33,710 nucleotides of DNA from Paludibacteraceae bacterium (GCA_017628395.1 JAGBZD010000062.1:1-33710); one strand, 5' to 3'; counted from the stretch's first letter, positions 1 through 6,716 are shown. The notes: generated by a model not told the origin, from the letters alone. Made by a program: numbers and translations.

Positions 1-17
1 ACTTTTTCCACTAAAAA

Positions 18-49
18 TTTGCACATCCGCAAATGTTGTAGTACCTTTG
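18..49 (+). promoter_or_regulatory. Bacteroidota-type promoter for the leader and surface cassette
   Basis: A TTTG at 18-21 is followed after 20 nt by TAccTTTG at 42-49, which matches the Bacteroidota primary sigma consensus. No competing gene lies between it and the cassette, so it probably drives the structured leader and the three genes starting at 373. Confidence 0.75.
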
Positions 50-54
50 CACCG

Positions 55-345
55 TGAACCTGCGCTGGGGATGTCTGCACATCAGCGGCGAAGGGTAGCA
101 GACATAATAAAAGGCGTTTATTGGCGCTTGTTTTGGTACTCTGAAAACTGGAAACTTTCGTAACCCAAAGCAAGAGAGCGGTAAATGCCCCTTGGTGTGT
201 TTAATCCGTTGCGTTCCGCAATGATTAACATATCAGCGTGGGCATTCATTGTTTATTCTTGTTACAAGGTTTTCCAGTACCTCAGAGTAGAGAATAAGCA
301 AAAAGAGGTTCCACGCTTTTTCTTTTATATTCATGGGCAGTTAGG
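55..345 (+). ncRNA. Structured leader RNA candidate upstream of surface-protein cassette
   Basis: About 300 nt between the promoter and the first convincing gene are rich in nested inverted repeats. ATGTCTGC (71-78) pairs with GCAGACAT (98-105). ATGCCC (185-190) pairs with GGGCAT (240-245) and encloses a longer hairpin in which 198-213 pairs with 217-230 around a TTC loop, with one wobble and two bulges. TTATTCT (253-259) pairs with AGAATAA (291-297), enclosing CTTG/CAAG. AAAAAG (300-305) pairs with CTTTTT (316-321), followed by a T-rich tract like an intrinsic terminator. A 63-codon frame from 185 begins exactly on the stem and lacks protein-like character, so I read this as RNA. It matches no riboswitch class known to me. 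It could be a cis-regulatory leader or a separately terminated small RNA. Confidence 0.5.
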
Positions 346-372
346 AGCCAACTCCCGATTAATTTTGATACA

Positions 373-831
373 ATGAAGAATACACTCATTCTCATTTGTG
401 CTATGCTTTGCTCTTTGCAATGCATAGCGACAAACCTTGTGTTGTTGCAGACTGATGGAACACAACAATTGCAAGATATAGCAAAAATAGGCAAGTGGGT
501 ATTTGTAGAAGAAAATTTGCAACTGCTTGATAAAGTAGGAAACTTACTTGCAACAGAACCTATCTCAGAAATAAAAAATATCACATTCTCTATCAGCAAT
601 CCAGAAACAGCGACTGAGAATGTCCAAATGAATTCTATTGTCATTTATCCTAATCCCACTCAGGATATGTTATACATTAGTGGAACAACACCGCAAACTT
701 TGCGCGTATATGATTTGCAAGGTCGCTTGCTTATAAATGAGACCAGCATGCAAATTAATGTTAGCACATTGAATATGGGAACATACCTATTACAAATTGG
801 AACACAAGTTGTTCGATTTATTAAGCAATAA
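373..831 (+). CDS. Small secreted protein with T9SS type A sorting domain
   Basis: The 152-residue product starts with a signal peptide (MKNTLILICAMLCSLQC, then IA and T). Residues about 22-70 form a short segment (LVLLQTDGTQ ... EIKNITF) of a type often seen at the N-terminus of Bacteroidales surface proteins. Residues about 88-152 form a type IX secretion C-terminal sorting domain: YPNPTQDMLYI, then LRVYDLQGRLL, then LNMGTYLLQIG and VVRFIKQ. It is therefore probably exported through the T9SS and anchored at the surface. Almost nothing lies between the two parts, so it looks like a minimal sorting carrier with no recognisable catalytic domain. It is first in a three-gene cassette, 21 nt before the next gene. 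The T9SS call is firm; the function is unknown. Confidence 0.82.
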   Translation: MKNTLILICAMLCSLQCIATNLVLLQTDGTQQLQDIAKIGKWVFVEENLQLLDKVGNLLATEPISEIKNITFSISNPETATENVQMNSIVIYPNPTQDMLYISGTTPQTLRVYDLQGRLLINETSMQINVSTLNMGTYLLQIGTQVVRFIKQ

Positions 832-852
832 TAATTCTAGACAATAATAGCA

Positions 853-1815
853 ATGAAAAGATTTACAATTTTAGTGATGCTTATCGCAATGGTATCCATT
901 ACCTTCGCCCAAACACATATGTATGTTTGGAAAAACGGCGTAAAGACTAACTATGCCATTTCTGAAGTGGATAGTGTAACATTTGGAGAAGAAACATTCG
1001 ATTCTTCTCAAGGAATAGGAGTTTTTTCCGTGAGTGAAGACAAAAAAATCACATTTTCAAAAGGAAATTTACAATACACTCAATCTACGGACACTTGGTC
1101 TTTTGCGAGTACTCAGTATGAATTGTTAGGCACTGATAATGTGACAGGTGGTAGCATTTCTTCTAGTTCAGGATTTGGTGATATCAAAGATGGTAATGCA
1201 CTTGCAGATAAGATTGACCTGTTTGGTTGGAGCGGCAACTATGGCATTGCAAAATTTGGAGTGAGTACCTCCACCAATAACGGATCTTATTACGATGCTT
1301 TTGTGGATTGGGGAACAAACACAATAGATAACGATGCACCTAATACTTGGCGAACATTAACTATAAGAGAGTGGCATTATCTACTCGATGATAGGCATCC
1401 TGAGGATGATATATATGCCAAATTATATGGAATAGCTCAAGTTGCGGGAATAAATGGTTTGATATTGTTACCTGATAATTGGAATTGTCCAGAGGGTATA
1501 ACATTCAATTCTGGTTTCGAATTGGATGATGATACAGAATATTATGCCGCTCATCAATGTTTTACTATTGAGCAATGGTCTAAAATGGAAAATGCAGGGG
1601 CCGTATTTTTGCCTGCGGCAGGTGTTCGTGAAGGGACAAAGGTATATGCCGTGCAAGCTGCTGGTGGTTATTGGCTTTCTAATGTTCATGAGGGTAATAT
1701 GAATTATATTTATCACATTCGTATCTGTGCTAATTGTAGGGATAGTTGGTATGATTCTAGTCTCCGTTATTATGGGTACAGCGTCCGCCTCGTAAAAGAT
1801 ATAGTAACAGAATAA
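853..1815 (+). CDS. Secreted FISUMP / C-type-lectin-fold-like surface protein
   Basis: The 320-residue protein has a signal peptide (about residues 1-19, ending TFAQ) and a short N-terminal strand segment (MYVWKNGVKTNYAISEVDSV). From about residue 55 it carries the Bacteroidales motif run FSVSEDKKITFSKGNLQYT, with IDLFGWSG near 120 and RTLTIREWHYLLDDR near 170. Later come FLPAAGVRE and a C-terminal segment beginning GGYWLSN and ending YYGYSVRLVKD. This architecture belongs to the FISUMP/formylglycine-enzyme-like C-type-lectin group, some members of which are targets of diversity-generating retroelements. The C-terminus is rich in Tyr, Asn, Ser and Trp, as expected for a variable ligand-binding face. 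No T9SS tail is visible. Ligand binding or adhesion is inference; the fold assignment is moderately sure. Confidence 0.75.
   Translation: MKRFTILVMLIAMVSITFAQTHMYVWKNGVKTNYAISEVDSVTFGEETFDSSQGIGVFSVSEDKKITFSKGNLQYTQSTDTWSFASTQYELLGTDNVTGGSISSSSGFGDIKDGNALADKIDLFGWSGNYGIAKFGVSTSTNNGSYYDAFVDWGTNTIDNDAPNTWRTLTIREWHYLLDDRHPEDDIYAKLYGIAQVAGINGLILLPDNWNCPEGITFNSGFELDDDTEYYAAHQCFTIEQWSKMENAGAVFLPAAGVREGTKVYAVQAAGGYWLSNVHEGNMNYIYHIRICANCRDSWYDSSLRYYGYSVRLVKDIVTE
1663..1797 (+). other. Candidate variable-repeat-like C-terminal segment
   Basis: This stretch encodes the last part of the lectin-like protein, from GGYW to SVRLV. Many codons end in T or C and encode Asn, Ser, Tyr, Cys, Arg and Asp. That is the composition expected if an AAY-rich template had been adenine-mutagenised into it. 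No template repeat and no reverse transcriptase exist in this window, so a link to a retroelement would have to act from elsewhere, or the resemblance reflects only the conserved fold. Confidence 0.3.
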
Positions 1816-1836
1816 CTTTAATATCATCATTAAACT

Positions 1837-2469
1837 ATGGCAACAATACAGATCGTTAGCAATCTTAAATTGCATCCTCAAAAAGGTCTTTTGTCCAAAG
1901 ATTGTACAGGCAAGTGGATTAATGTACACCACCAACAAGGAGACTTAGACGGTGCATGTGCAGTTTATTCCGTTATAATGAACCTGCTCATATTGGGTAT
2001 GATTGAAAAAGAGGAAATATGTGTTTATAGTTCAATAGACAAAAGGACGCGAAAAGGTAAACTACTCTCATATCTTCTTGAAAAGCAAGGTCTTGTTCGT
2101 GATGGGTATTGTTTTAGAACTTTAGCGAAAGATATTCGTGATTACGCAAACTTTACTGCAAATCAGAAACTTGCTAAAAGTAGAGAAGACGCAATAAACA
2201 TCATTCAAAAAAGTATTGAAAACGATTCTCCTATCATTATTTCAGTATTTGGCGAAGAGTGGGCACATGCGTTATTAGCAATCGGTATCGAATATAATGA
2301 GAATGATGTGCCAACAAAAATCTTATGTCTTGACCCTGGTGCTCCTTCTCCTATTTGTACATATTGGAACTGCATAATAGATGTTTCCACTAAGACATTA
2401 TGGTACAAAACAGAGAAAAGCCAAACGAAAGCCGAGCTAGGAGATTTATTGGTCATTTCACAAGAATAG
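1837..2469 (+). CDS. Papain/C39-like cysteine protease family protein
   Basis: The 210-residue protein has no signal peptide or membrane segment, so it should act in the cytoplasm. A papain-like layout is visible: Gln33/Gln34 lie just before Cys41 in QQGDLDGACAVYS, His144 is in EEWAHALLAIG, and Asp166 is in KILCLDPGAP. That gives Cys-His-Asp order with a plausible oxyanion-hole Gln. The region between Cys41 and His144 is helical in character. It starts 21 nt after the lectin-like gene and is likely cotranscribed. Its substrate is not evident; acting on the two exported neighbours before secretion is only a guess. It could also be a catalytically active toxin-type or processing enzyme. Confidence 0.6.
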   Translation: MATIQIVSNLKLHPQKGLLSKDCTGKWINVHHQQGDLDGACAVYSVIMNLLILGMIEKEEICVYSSIDKRTRKGKLLSYLLEKQGLVRDGYCFRTLAKDIRDYANFTANQKLAKSREDAINIIQKSIENDSPIIISVFGEEWAHALLAIGIEYNENDVPTKILCLDPGAPSPICTYWNCIIDVSTKTLWYKTEKSQTKAELGDLLVISQE

Positions 2470-2561
2470 AGGTTTGCCGAAGTCCGACATGTGCCATTAA
2501 TCTATATGCACTCTCATAAACAAAGGTATGCAAAGAGTATACAACAGACAGGTAATTTCTT

Positions 2562-2766
2562 CGGCACAATCGTCGGCACACGAAAACTTTTTTCAAAAAA
2601 AACACTCACGCGGGAGGCGTTGGTAATCAACGCTTTCCGCTTGCTTTAAGCTCCTTTTTATAGCAAAATTTACAAATCTTCGGCACAAAAATACCAAAAT
2701 GCCGAAGATACGGCATTACTATATTATATATAGACATACTAAATCAGCGGCACAATTAGCGGCAAG
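2562..2766 (+). repeat. Paired CGGCACA direct-repeat motifs
   Basis: CGGCACA occurs in the same orientation at 2562, 2574, 2681 and 2748, with a near match (CGGCAAG) at 2760. Two pairs share an exact 12-nt step: CGGCACAAT plus three bases then CGGCA, at 2562/2574 and 2748/2760. The 2681 copy forms an inverted repeat with GCCGAAG at 2701-2707. The arrangement looks like a protein-binding array; which protein is unknown. Confidence 0.5.
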
Positions 2767-2886
2767 TGCAAAAAATATTTTTATCAGTATTCATCGTTCT
2801 TCACGAGCCATTAAACACAAATCGGCGGCAGCAAAACTTACATTTTCCGCTACTTTTTGCAGCATTATTATACAGGCACATATAAA

Positions 2887-3014
2887 ATGGGATTTATATA
2901 CCAATTGACACTTATAGCCATTATCAATCTCTTTATTTTTGTTGTTGGTGCCAATGCGCCCAGCGCATTCCTCCATTCCAACAAAATATACCCTTGAATT
3001 GACGATAATTGACA
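2887..3014 (+). repeat. Dispersed 130-bp hairpin repeat, copy A
   Basis: This segment aligns almost end to end with 33578-33708, at roughly 80 percent identity by eye. Both start ATGGGATTTATATA and end TTGAATTGACGATAATTGAC. The centre is a perfect AATGCGC/GCGCATT hairpin, flanked in this copy by outer arms TTGTTGG and CCAACAA. The outer arms differ between copies but remain complementary. Confidence 0.7.
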
Positions 3015-3098
3015 TCCCAGTTGACGCGAATTGTCTTTAATAGTTTTAGAGTCAACATATAATAGTTCTAAAAAACAACAAAATAATCTACATATTTC

Positions 3099-3129
3099 TT
3101 GTGTATTTGAAAAAATAACACTACCTTTG
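3099..3129 (+). promoter_or_regulatory. Promoter of the cobalamin operon
   Basis: TTG at 3099-3101 and TAccTTTG at 3122-3129 are separated by 20 nt, matching the Bacteroidota consensus. The riboswitch begins within about 10 nt downstream, as expected for a leader transcribed from this site. Confidence 0.75.
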
Positions 3130-3131
3130 CA

Positions 3132-3280
3132 CCCGCATTCAGTCAAGGGAAGCAGGTGAGATTCCTGCACAGACCCGCTGCTGTGATTTGCAATATCGTT
3201 TGTTTCGTATCTAAGTCACTGCCTATCAGGTGGGAAGGCTAAGCAAACGAGCAATAAGTCAGAAGACCTGCTGCATGCTA
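3132..3280 (+). ncRNA. Cobalamin (AdoCbl-type) riboswitch
   Basis: The conserved B12-box elements appear in order: AAGGGAAGCAGGTGAGATTC, then CCTGCACAGACCCGCTGCTG, then CACTGCC, GGTGGGAAGG, and finally AAGTCAGAAGACCTGC near 3256. It lies between a promoter and a cobalamin-binding surface-protein operon. Known members turn expression down when cobalamin is plentiful. The 3' leader (3281-3354) holds further short hairpins, including GCTCT/AGAGC just before the first ATG, which could be the expression platform. Confidence 0.93.
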
Positions 3281-3399
3281 AGGGTATCCCCACTCGCCCA
3301 CGAGGCTCGTCGGGGACCCCGAAGTTGAACGCTCTCGAGGAATAGAGCTTAGACATGACAAGCAGTTTTCCATATGGTCGTAGATACGCAAACGCGTAT

Positions 3400-4593
3400 A
3401 TGCTTGGTAAAAGTATCAAGCATCGGTTGCTACTATGCATGATAGTATCAGTTGTTTGGCTGCTGACTTCCTGCCGTGGTGATGAGATTGTCTTCCCTGC
3501 GGAGTATGAAGTTTTGCCGATGGAATCGAGAGAATTGAGCAGTTTTGCATCCAACGAACCCATTGGCATGTACCTGCTCAATGAAGGCAATATGGGTAGC
3601 AACAAAGCCACTATCGACTACCTCGACTTCAGCAAGGGCATTTATATCCGCAATATCTACGGCGAACGCAATCCGAATGTCATCAAAGAGTTGGGCGATG
3701 TAGGAAACGACATTCAAGTGTATGGCAATCGCCTCTATGCGGTCATCAACTGCTCGCACAAAGTCGAAGTAATGGACCTGCATACCTGCCGTCGCATAGG
3801 GCAGATAGACATCCCTAATTGCCGTTACATCCGTTTTCACGGGGATAAGGCGTATATCAGTTCGTATGTAGGTCCCGTGAGCATTGACCCCAATGCCCAA
3901 CTGGGTGCTATCTTTGAAGTAGATACTGCCACACTCCGCATAACTCGCCAAGTAACAGTGGGTTACCAACCCGAAGAATTTGAGATTATTGGCAATCACC
4001 TCTATGTCGCCAACTCAGGTGGCTACCGCGCACCAGACTATGACTCCACTCTTTCGGTAGTGGACTTAACAGACTTTCGCCAAGTCAAAAAGATTCCTGT
4101 CTGTGTCAACCCTCACCGTGTACGCAAAGACCCATACAACCGTCTATGGATCACCTCTCGCGGCGATCACAAAGAGGTGTCACAGCAACTAGTATGCTTC
4201 CAGCCTTTACACCCTACACTTTACACTCTACACCATATTTCACCATCCGAAATGGTGCTCCTCGGCGATTCCATGTACTACTACGGCGCGTATTGGAATG
4301 ATGAAACAATGTCCAACCAAATCACCTACGGTGTCCTCAATATCCAATCCCCAATCTCCAATAACCCACATCCAATATCCAATACCCAATCCCTCATCAC
4401 CGATGGAACCGAGCAAAACATCAAGATTCCGTACGGCATTCAAGTCAACCCCTATAACGGCGATATATATATTACAGATGCAAAAAACTATGTTTCAAGC
4501 GGTCAGCTACATTGCTACTCGCGCGATGGCAAACGCAAATGGTCTGTGCGCACGGGTGATATCCCTGCTCATATGTGCTTTGTCTATCGTTAG
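3400..4593 (+). CDS. btuG: BtuG-like cobalamin-binding surface lipoprotein (beta-propeller)
   Basis: The frame is open from 3355, but starting at 3400 gives a proper lipoprotein signal peptide (KSIKHR n-region, hydrophobic core, LLTS before Cys25). The mature part has YncE/DUF5074-type propeller repeats: GNDIQVYGNRLYAVINCSHK, FHGDKAYISSYVGP, EEFEIIGNHLYVANSGGY, then NRLWITSRGDHK and PYNGDIYITDA. Bacteroides BtuG proteins of this type bind cobalamin with very high affinity and cap the BtuB transporter. The riboswitch directly upstream supports the same role here. Two period-7 repeat arrays lie within the gene (4206-4233 and 4342-4390) and encode Leu/His/Thr and Ser/Pro/Ile/Asn-rich loops. The gene overlaps the next one by 68 nt. 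Confidence 0.85.
   Translation: MLGKSIKHRLLLCMIVSVVWLLTSCRGDEIVFPAEYEVLPMESRELSSFASNEPIGMYLLNEGNMGSNKATIDYLDFSKGIYIRNIYGERNPNVIKELGDVGNDIQVYGNRLYAVINCSHKVEVMDLHTCRRIGQIDIPNCRYIRFHGDKAYISSYVGPVSIDPNAQLGAIFEVDTATLRITRQVTVGYQPEEFEIIGNHLYVANSGGYRAPDYDSTLSVVDLTDFRQVKKIPVCVNPHRVRKDPYNRLWITSRGDHKEVSQQLVCFQPLHPTLYTLHHISPSEMVLLGDSMYYYGAYWNDETMSNQITYGVLNIQSPISNNPHPISNTQSLITDGTEQNIKIPYGIQVNPYNGDIYITDAKNYVSSGQLHCYSRDGKRKWSVRTGDIPAHMCFVYR
4206..4233 (+). repeat. Period-7 repeat array inside btuG-like gene (TCTACAC type)
   Basis: Four consecutive heptamers are TTTACAC, CCTACAC, TTTACAC and TCTACAC. They encode part of a loop (PTLYTLHH) between two propeller strands. The frame stays open because three units make seven codons and no stop is created. 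Confidence 0.75.
4342..4390 (+). repeat. Period-7 repeat array inside btuG-like gene (NNCCAAT type)
   Basis: Seven consecutive 7-nt units are ATCCAAT, CCCCAAT, CTCCAAT, AACCCAC, ATCCAAT, ATCCAAT and ACCCAAT. Forty-nine bases of strict heptad periodicity encode a Ser/Pro/Ile/Asn-rich loop of the propeller protein. Confidence 0.85.
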
Positions 4594-5782
4594 TTGTGAG
4601 CAACCCGAAATACCTATGGTTGGACTTGGTATAGATGACACCTATGCCATCGAGCGCATGCGTACCCTTGTTCTCCATCCTGAGTATGAGGGCGATTCCT
4701 ACGAGTGGCGTCTCATCTCCTCGCCTTTAGCCAGCGGGGTCCCCGAAAAATCTGCCGATTTTTGGGGTGCTCTATCGCCTGATACCCTCATCTCCTCTAA
4801 TCGCGACCTCATCTTCTGTCCAAAGGACACTGGCACATACTTCTTTCGATTGAACATTATCGACCAACAAAACCCTGTTACTCACCAATTCAAGGTAATA
4901 GTTTGGGAAGAACAAGTTGCCTATTCCCCATATATTTCTAAAGTGCTGGAGTACCATCCTGCCCCTGGTCAGTTTATCAATACTATGCCACAGTATGAGG
5001 AGGGTGATACCTATGCCACCATGCTGCAAAAAGTCGAAGAATCCATTGTAGGCACCAACCGCACACTTATCTCGCTTGGCGCATGGGGTGGATATGTCAC
5101 TTTCGCTTTCGACCATTCCGTAGTCAACTCTCCGAAGCTGGCTGACTTCCTCATCGAAGGCAACTCTTTCTACGCCTCTGCTACCAGCAAAGGTGGCAGC
5201 AGCGAACCAGGCATTGTAACGGTTAGCATCGACATCAATCAGAACGGTCTGCCTGACGACCCATTCTACCAACTCGCTGGTAGTGAGTACGCTAACCCCA
5301 ACACTCTACACCATTATTCCCTCACCTACCATCGTTCCCCCGCCGATCACACACCACAACCCGATAAGCAAAACTCCCTGACCGACACTACCTATATCCA
5401 TTGGACAGACAATCAAAACCAAACGGGTTATCTCCATAAAAACACCTTCCACACGCAGGAGTATTTCCCTCAGTGGCTTGCGGATTCCGCGCTCACTTTT
5501 ACTGGCACTCGCCTGCCTGATAATGCCTATGACCCCAACGGGAAAGGCGCATACTGGATACAACAACCCTTTGAGTACGGCTATGCCGACTGCCATCCTA
5601 ATGATAGCATCGCTCGCTGTTCGTTTGATATTGATTGGGCAGTTACGGACGAGGGCAAGCCAATCTATTTGCCCTGTGTGGACTTCGTGCGCGTTTATAC
5701 GGGTGTCTTCCAACAATGTGGTTGGACAGGCGAAATCTCCACCGAAATATCTCATGCTCGTGACTTACATATAACAGAATAA
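4526..5782 (+). CDS. PKD-like surface lipoprotein of the cobalamin operon
   Basis: The reading frame extends upstream to 4298, but ATG 4526 gives a compact lipoprotein signal (ANANGLCARV, a hydrophobic core, then SIVS before Cys24). The start lies 68 nt inside the preceding gene, and earlier ATGs at 4478 and 4490 are possible. A PKD-like segment follows (about residues 40-125, including DTGTYFFRLNI). A larger domain then contains SLGAWGGYVTFAFDHSVVN, FYASATSKGGSSEPGIVTVS, DINQNGLPDDPFYQLAGSEY and a C-terminal CVDFVRVYTGV. I recall this protein type as a regular neighbour of BtuB/BtuG genes in Bacteroidales. A role in surface capture of cobalamin is inferred from context. A 35-nt palindromic repeat is embedded in frame at 4736-4770. 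Confidence 0.75.
   Translation: MANANGLCARVISLLICALSIVSCEQPEIPMVGLGIDDTYAIERMRTLVLHPEYEGDSYEWRLISSPLASGVPEKSADFWGALSPDTLISSNRDLIFCPKDTGTYFFRLNIIDQQNPVTHQFKVIVWEEQVAYSPYISKVLEYHPAPGQFINTMPQYEEGDTYATMLQKVEESIVGTNRTLISLGAWGGYVTFAFDHSVVNSPKLADFLIEGNSFYASATSKGGSSEPGIVTVSIDINQNGLPDDPFYQLAGSEYANPNTLHHYSLTYHRSPADHTPQPDKQNSLTDTTYIHWTDNQNQTGYLHKNTFHTQEYFPQWLADSALTFTGTRLPDNAYDPNGKGAYWIQQPFEYGYADCHPNDSIARCSFDIDWAVTDEGKPIYLPCVDFVRVYTGVFQQCGWTGEISTEISHARDLHITE
4736..4770 (+). repeat. Palindromic element, copy 1 (inside a CDS)
   Basis: The element reads GGGGTCCCCGAAAAATC, loop TGCC, GATTTTTGGGGTGC, folding as a stem with one bulged G. It is in frame within the PKD-like lipoprotein and encodes about GVPEKSADFWG. 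Heptad-like sequences of the CTCGCCT/TTAGCCA and CTATCGCC type flank it on both sides. Related copies are at 28387 and 29675. Confidence 0.85.
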
Positions 5783-5794
5783 ATAAACAATTAT

Positions 5795-6706
5795 ATGAAA
5801 CATCTTCGTCTTATTGCCTTATTCCTCGCCTATAGCCTATCGCCTATAGCCAATCATCTTTTTGCTGAGCAAATAACTATGGATCTTACTACAGCAACCG
5901 ATTTCAACGGCAATCCTATCACCTACAGCCAATCGTATGGCGCAGGCTATTATGATCTTACACATGTATGGGAGCAAACCTACAACGATGCCGACTCTTG
6001 CCGCCAAATCCTCGTTAATGACGGAGTATTTCGCCTTTCTCACTTGCCCAGCGAGATGTCATACGGAGGGATGAGCTGGGAGGGATTTACCCTATCTACC
6101 GTAGCACAAGACACCGCCAATGTCTTTGGTTGCGTAGCTAAGGGAGGACTCACTGGTGTAGGTACACCCTATATCATAGGTTACTACTCCGAATGGGTAA
6201 GTTCTTCGTTAGGTTATTCCTCAAATATTGTCCAATTCAACGAAGAATACTACCCTGAATATGTATATATCTGCCAAAACAGCAACACCATGGAAGGCAT
6301 TACAAATGGCGTCTTCAATGCTCGTCCGTTCACGGGAGAAGATACCCTCTCTCTCATCATTCAGGCATTAGACACAGCCATGCGCCCCACTGCCACCACC
6401 ATCTACCACCTTGCGGTGAACGGAGAAAAAAACGACTGTTGGATACAAGTTCCGCTGACCTCATTAGGCAGAACGACCTGTCTAAGTTTCTCTATGACCA
6501 CTACTGACATGGGAGATTGGGGAGCCAACACCCCACTATACTTTGCAATGGATGCACTGACAGTCAATACTGAGCCACTAACTGCTCTGCCCAATATAAA
6601 TAACCCATTGTCAACAACCAGTCACCTGAAGATTATTCGCGATGGTCTTATGCTCCTTCTTCACAATGGCGAACTTTATACCATGGATGGTCGCAAAGTC
6701 CATTGA
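5795..6706 (+). CDS. DUF4465-like secreted protein, candidate cobalamin-binding (BtuH-like)
   Basis: The 303-residue protein has a signal peptide ending near LFAEQ. The body has the DUF4465 pattern: LTTATDFNGN at the start, SYGAGYYDLTHVW, GMSWEGFTLS, TPYIIGYYSEW, a Tyr-rich middle, and C-terminal CWIQVPLTSLG and YFAMDALTVN. As I recall, the BtuH surface cobalamin binders of Bacteroides are related to this domain; I am not certain of that. Position third behind a cobalamin riboswitch supports the role. The last residues (LLHNGELYTMDGRKVH) look like a shortened T9SS sorting tail. The signal peptide codons at 5825-5852 form a period-7 array. A strong terminator follows 10 nt downstream. Confidence 0.7.
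   Translation: MKHLRLIALFLAYSLSPIANHLFAEQITMDLTTATDFNGNPITYSQSYGAGYYDLTHVWEQTYNDADSCRQILVNDGVFRLSHLPSEMSYGGMSWEGFTLSTVAQDTANVFGCVAKGGLTGVGTPYIIGYYSEWVSSSLGYSSNIVQFNEEYYPEYVYICQNSNTMEGITNGVFNARPFTGEDTLSLIIQALDTAMRPTATTIYHLAVNGEKNDCWIQVPLTSLGRTTCLSFSMTTTDMGDWGANTPLYFAMDALTVNTEPLTALPNINNPLSTTSHLKIIRDGLMLLLHNGELYTMDGRKVH
5825..5852 (+). repeat. Period-7 repeat array in signal-peptide codons (ATCGCCT type)
   Basis: Four heptamers are CTCGCCT, ATAGCCT, ATCGCCT and ATAGCCA. They encode part of the signal-peptide core (LAYSLSPIA) of the DUF4465-like protein. The units match those of the arrays at 26518 and 29658. Confidence 0.75.
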
Positions 6707-6716
6707 GCAAAATAAT

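Larger units (their letters stand above)
2470..3098 (+). other. Gene-free accessory stretch of about 630 bp
   Basis: I find no credible gene here. A 69-codon frame at 2699-2908 has no family features. The stretch holds the CGGCACA motif cluster (2562-2766), an inverted repeat CTTCGGC/GCCGAAG around 2679-2707, and copy A of the dispersed 130-bp repeat (2887-3014). It separates the surface cassette from the cobalamin operon. Confidence 0.6.

Noticed and set aside
185-376. 63-codon frame in the left leader
   Set aside because: Its start coincides with the 5' arm of a long RNA stem, it has no family features, and it overlaps the start of the T9SS gene. Structure explains the sequence better than coding.
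2699-2908. 69-codon frame beginning MPKIRHYYIIYRHT, faintly like the start of a phage-type integrase
   Set aside because: No catalytic or domain motif follows, the composition is repeat-like, and it runs into the dispersed repeat.
3304-3325. Fourth copy of the palindromic element in the cobalamin leader
   Set aside because: Only TCGGGGACCCCG matches one end of the element; the partner arm is missing, so I do not count it as a copy.
3448-3999. 183-codon frame antisense to the btuG-like gene
   Set aside because: It lies wholly opposite a well-supported propeller gene and has no promoter or family signal.
4342-4390. CRISPR array
   Set aside because: Units are 7 nt with no spacers, and no cas gene is in the window.
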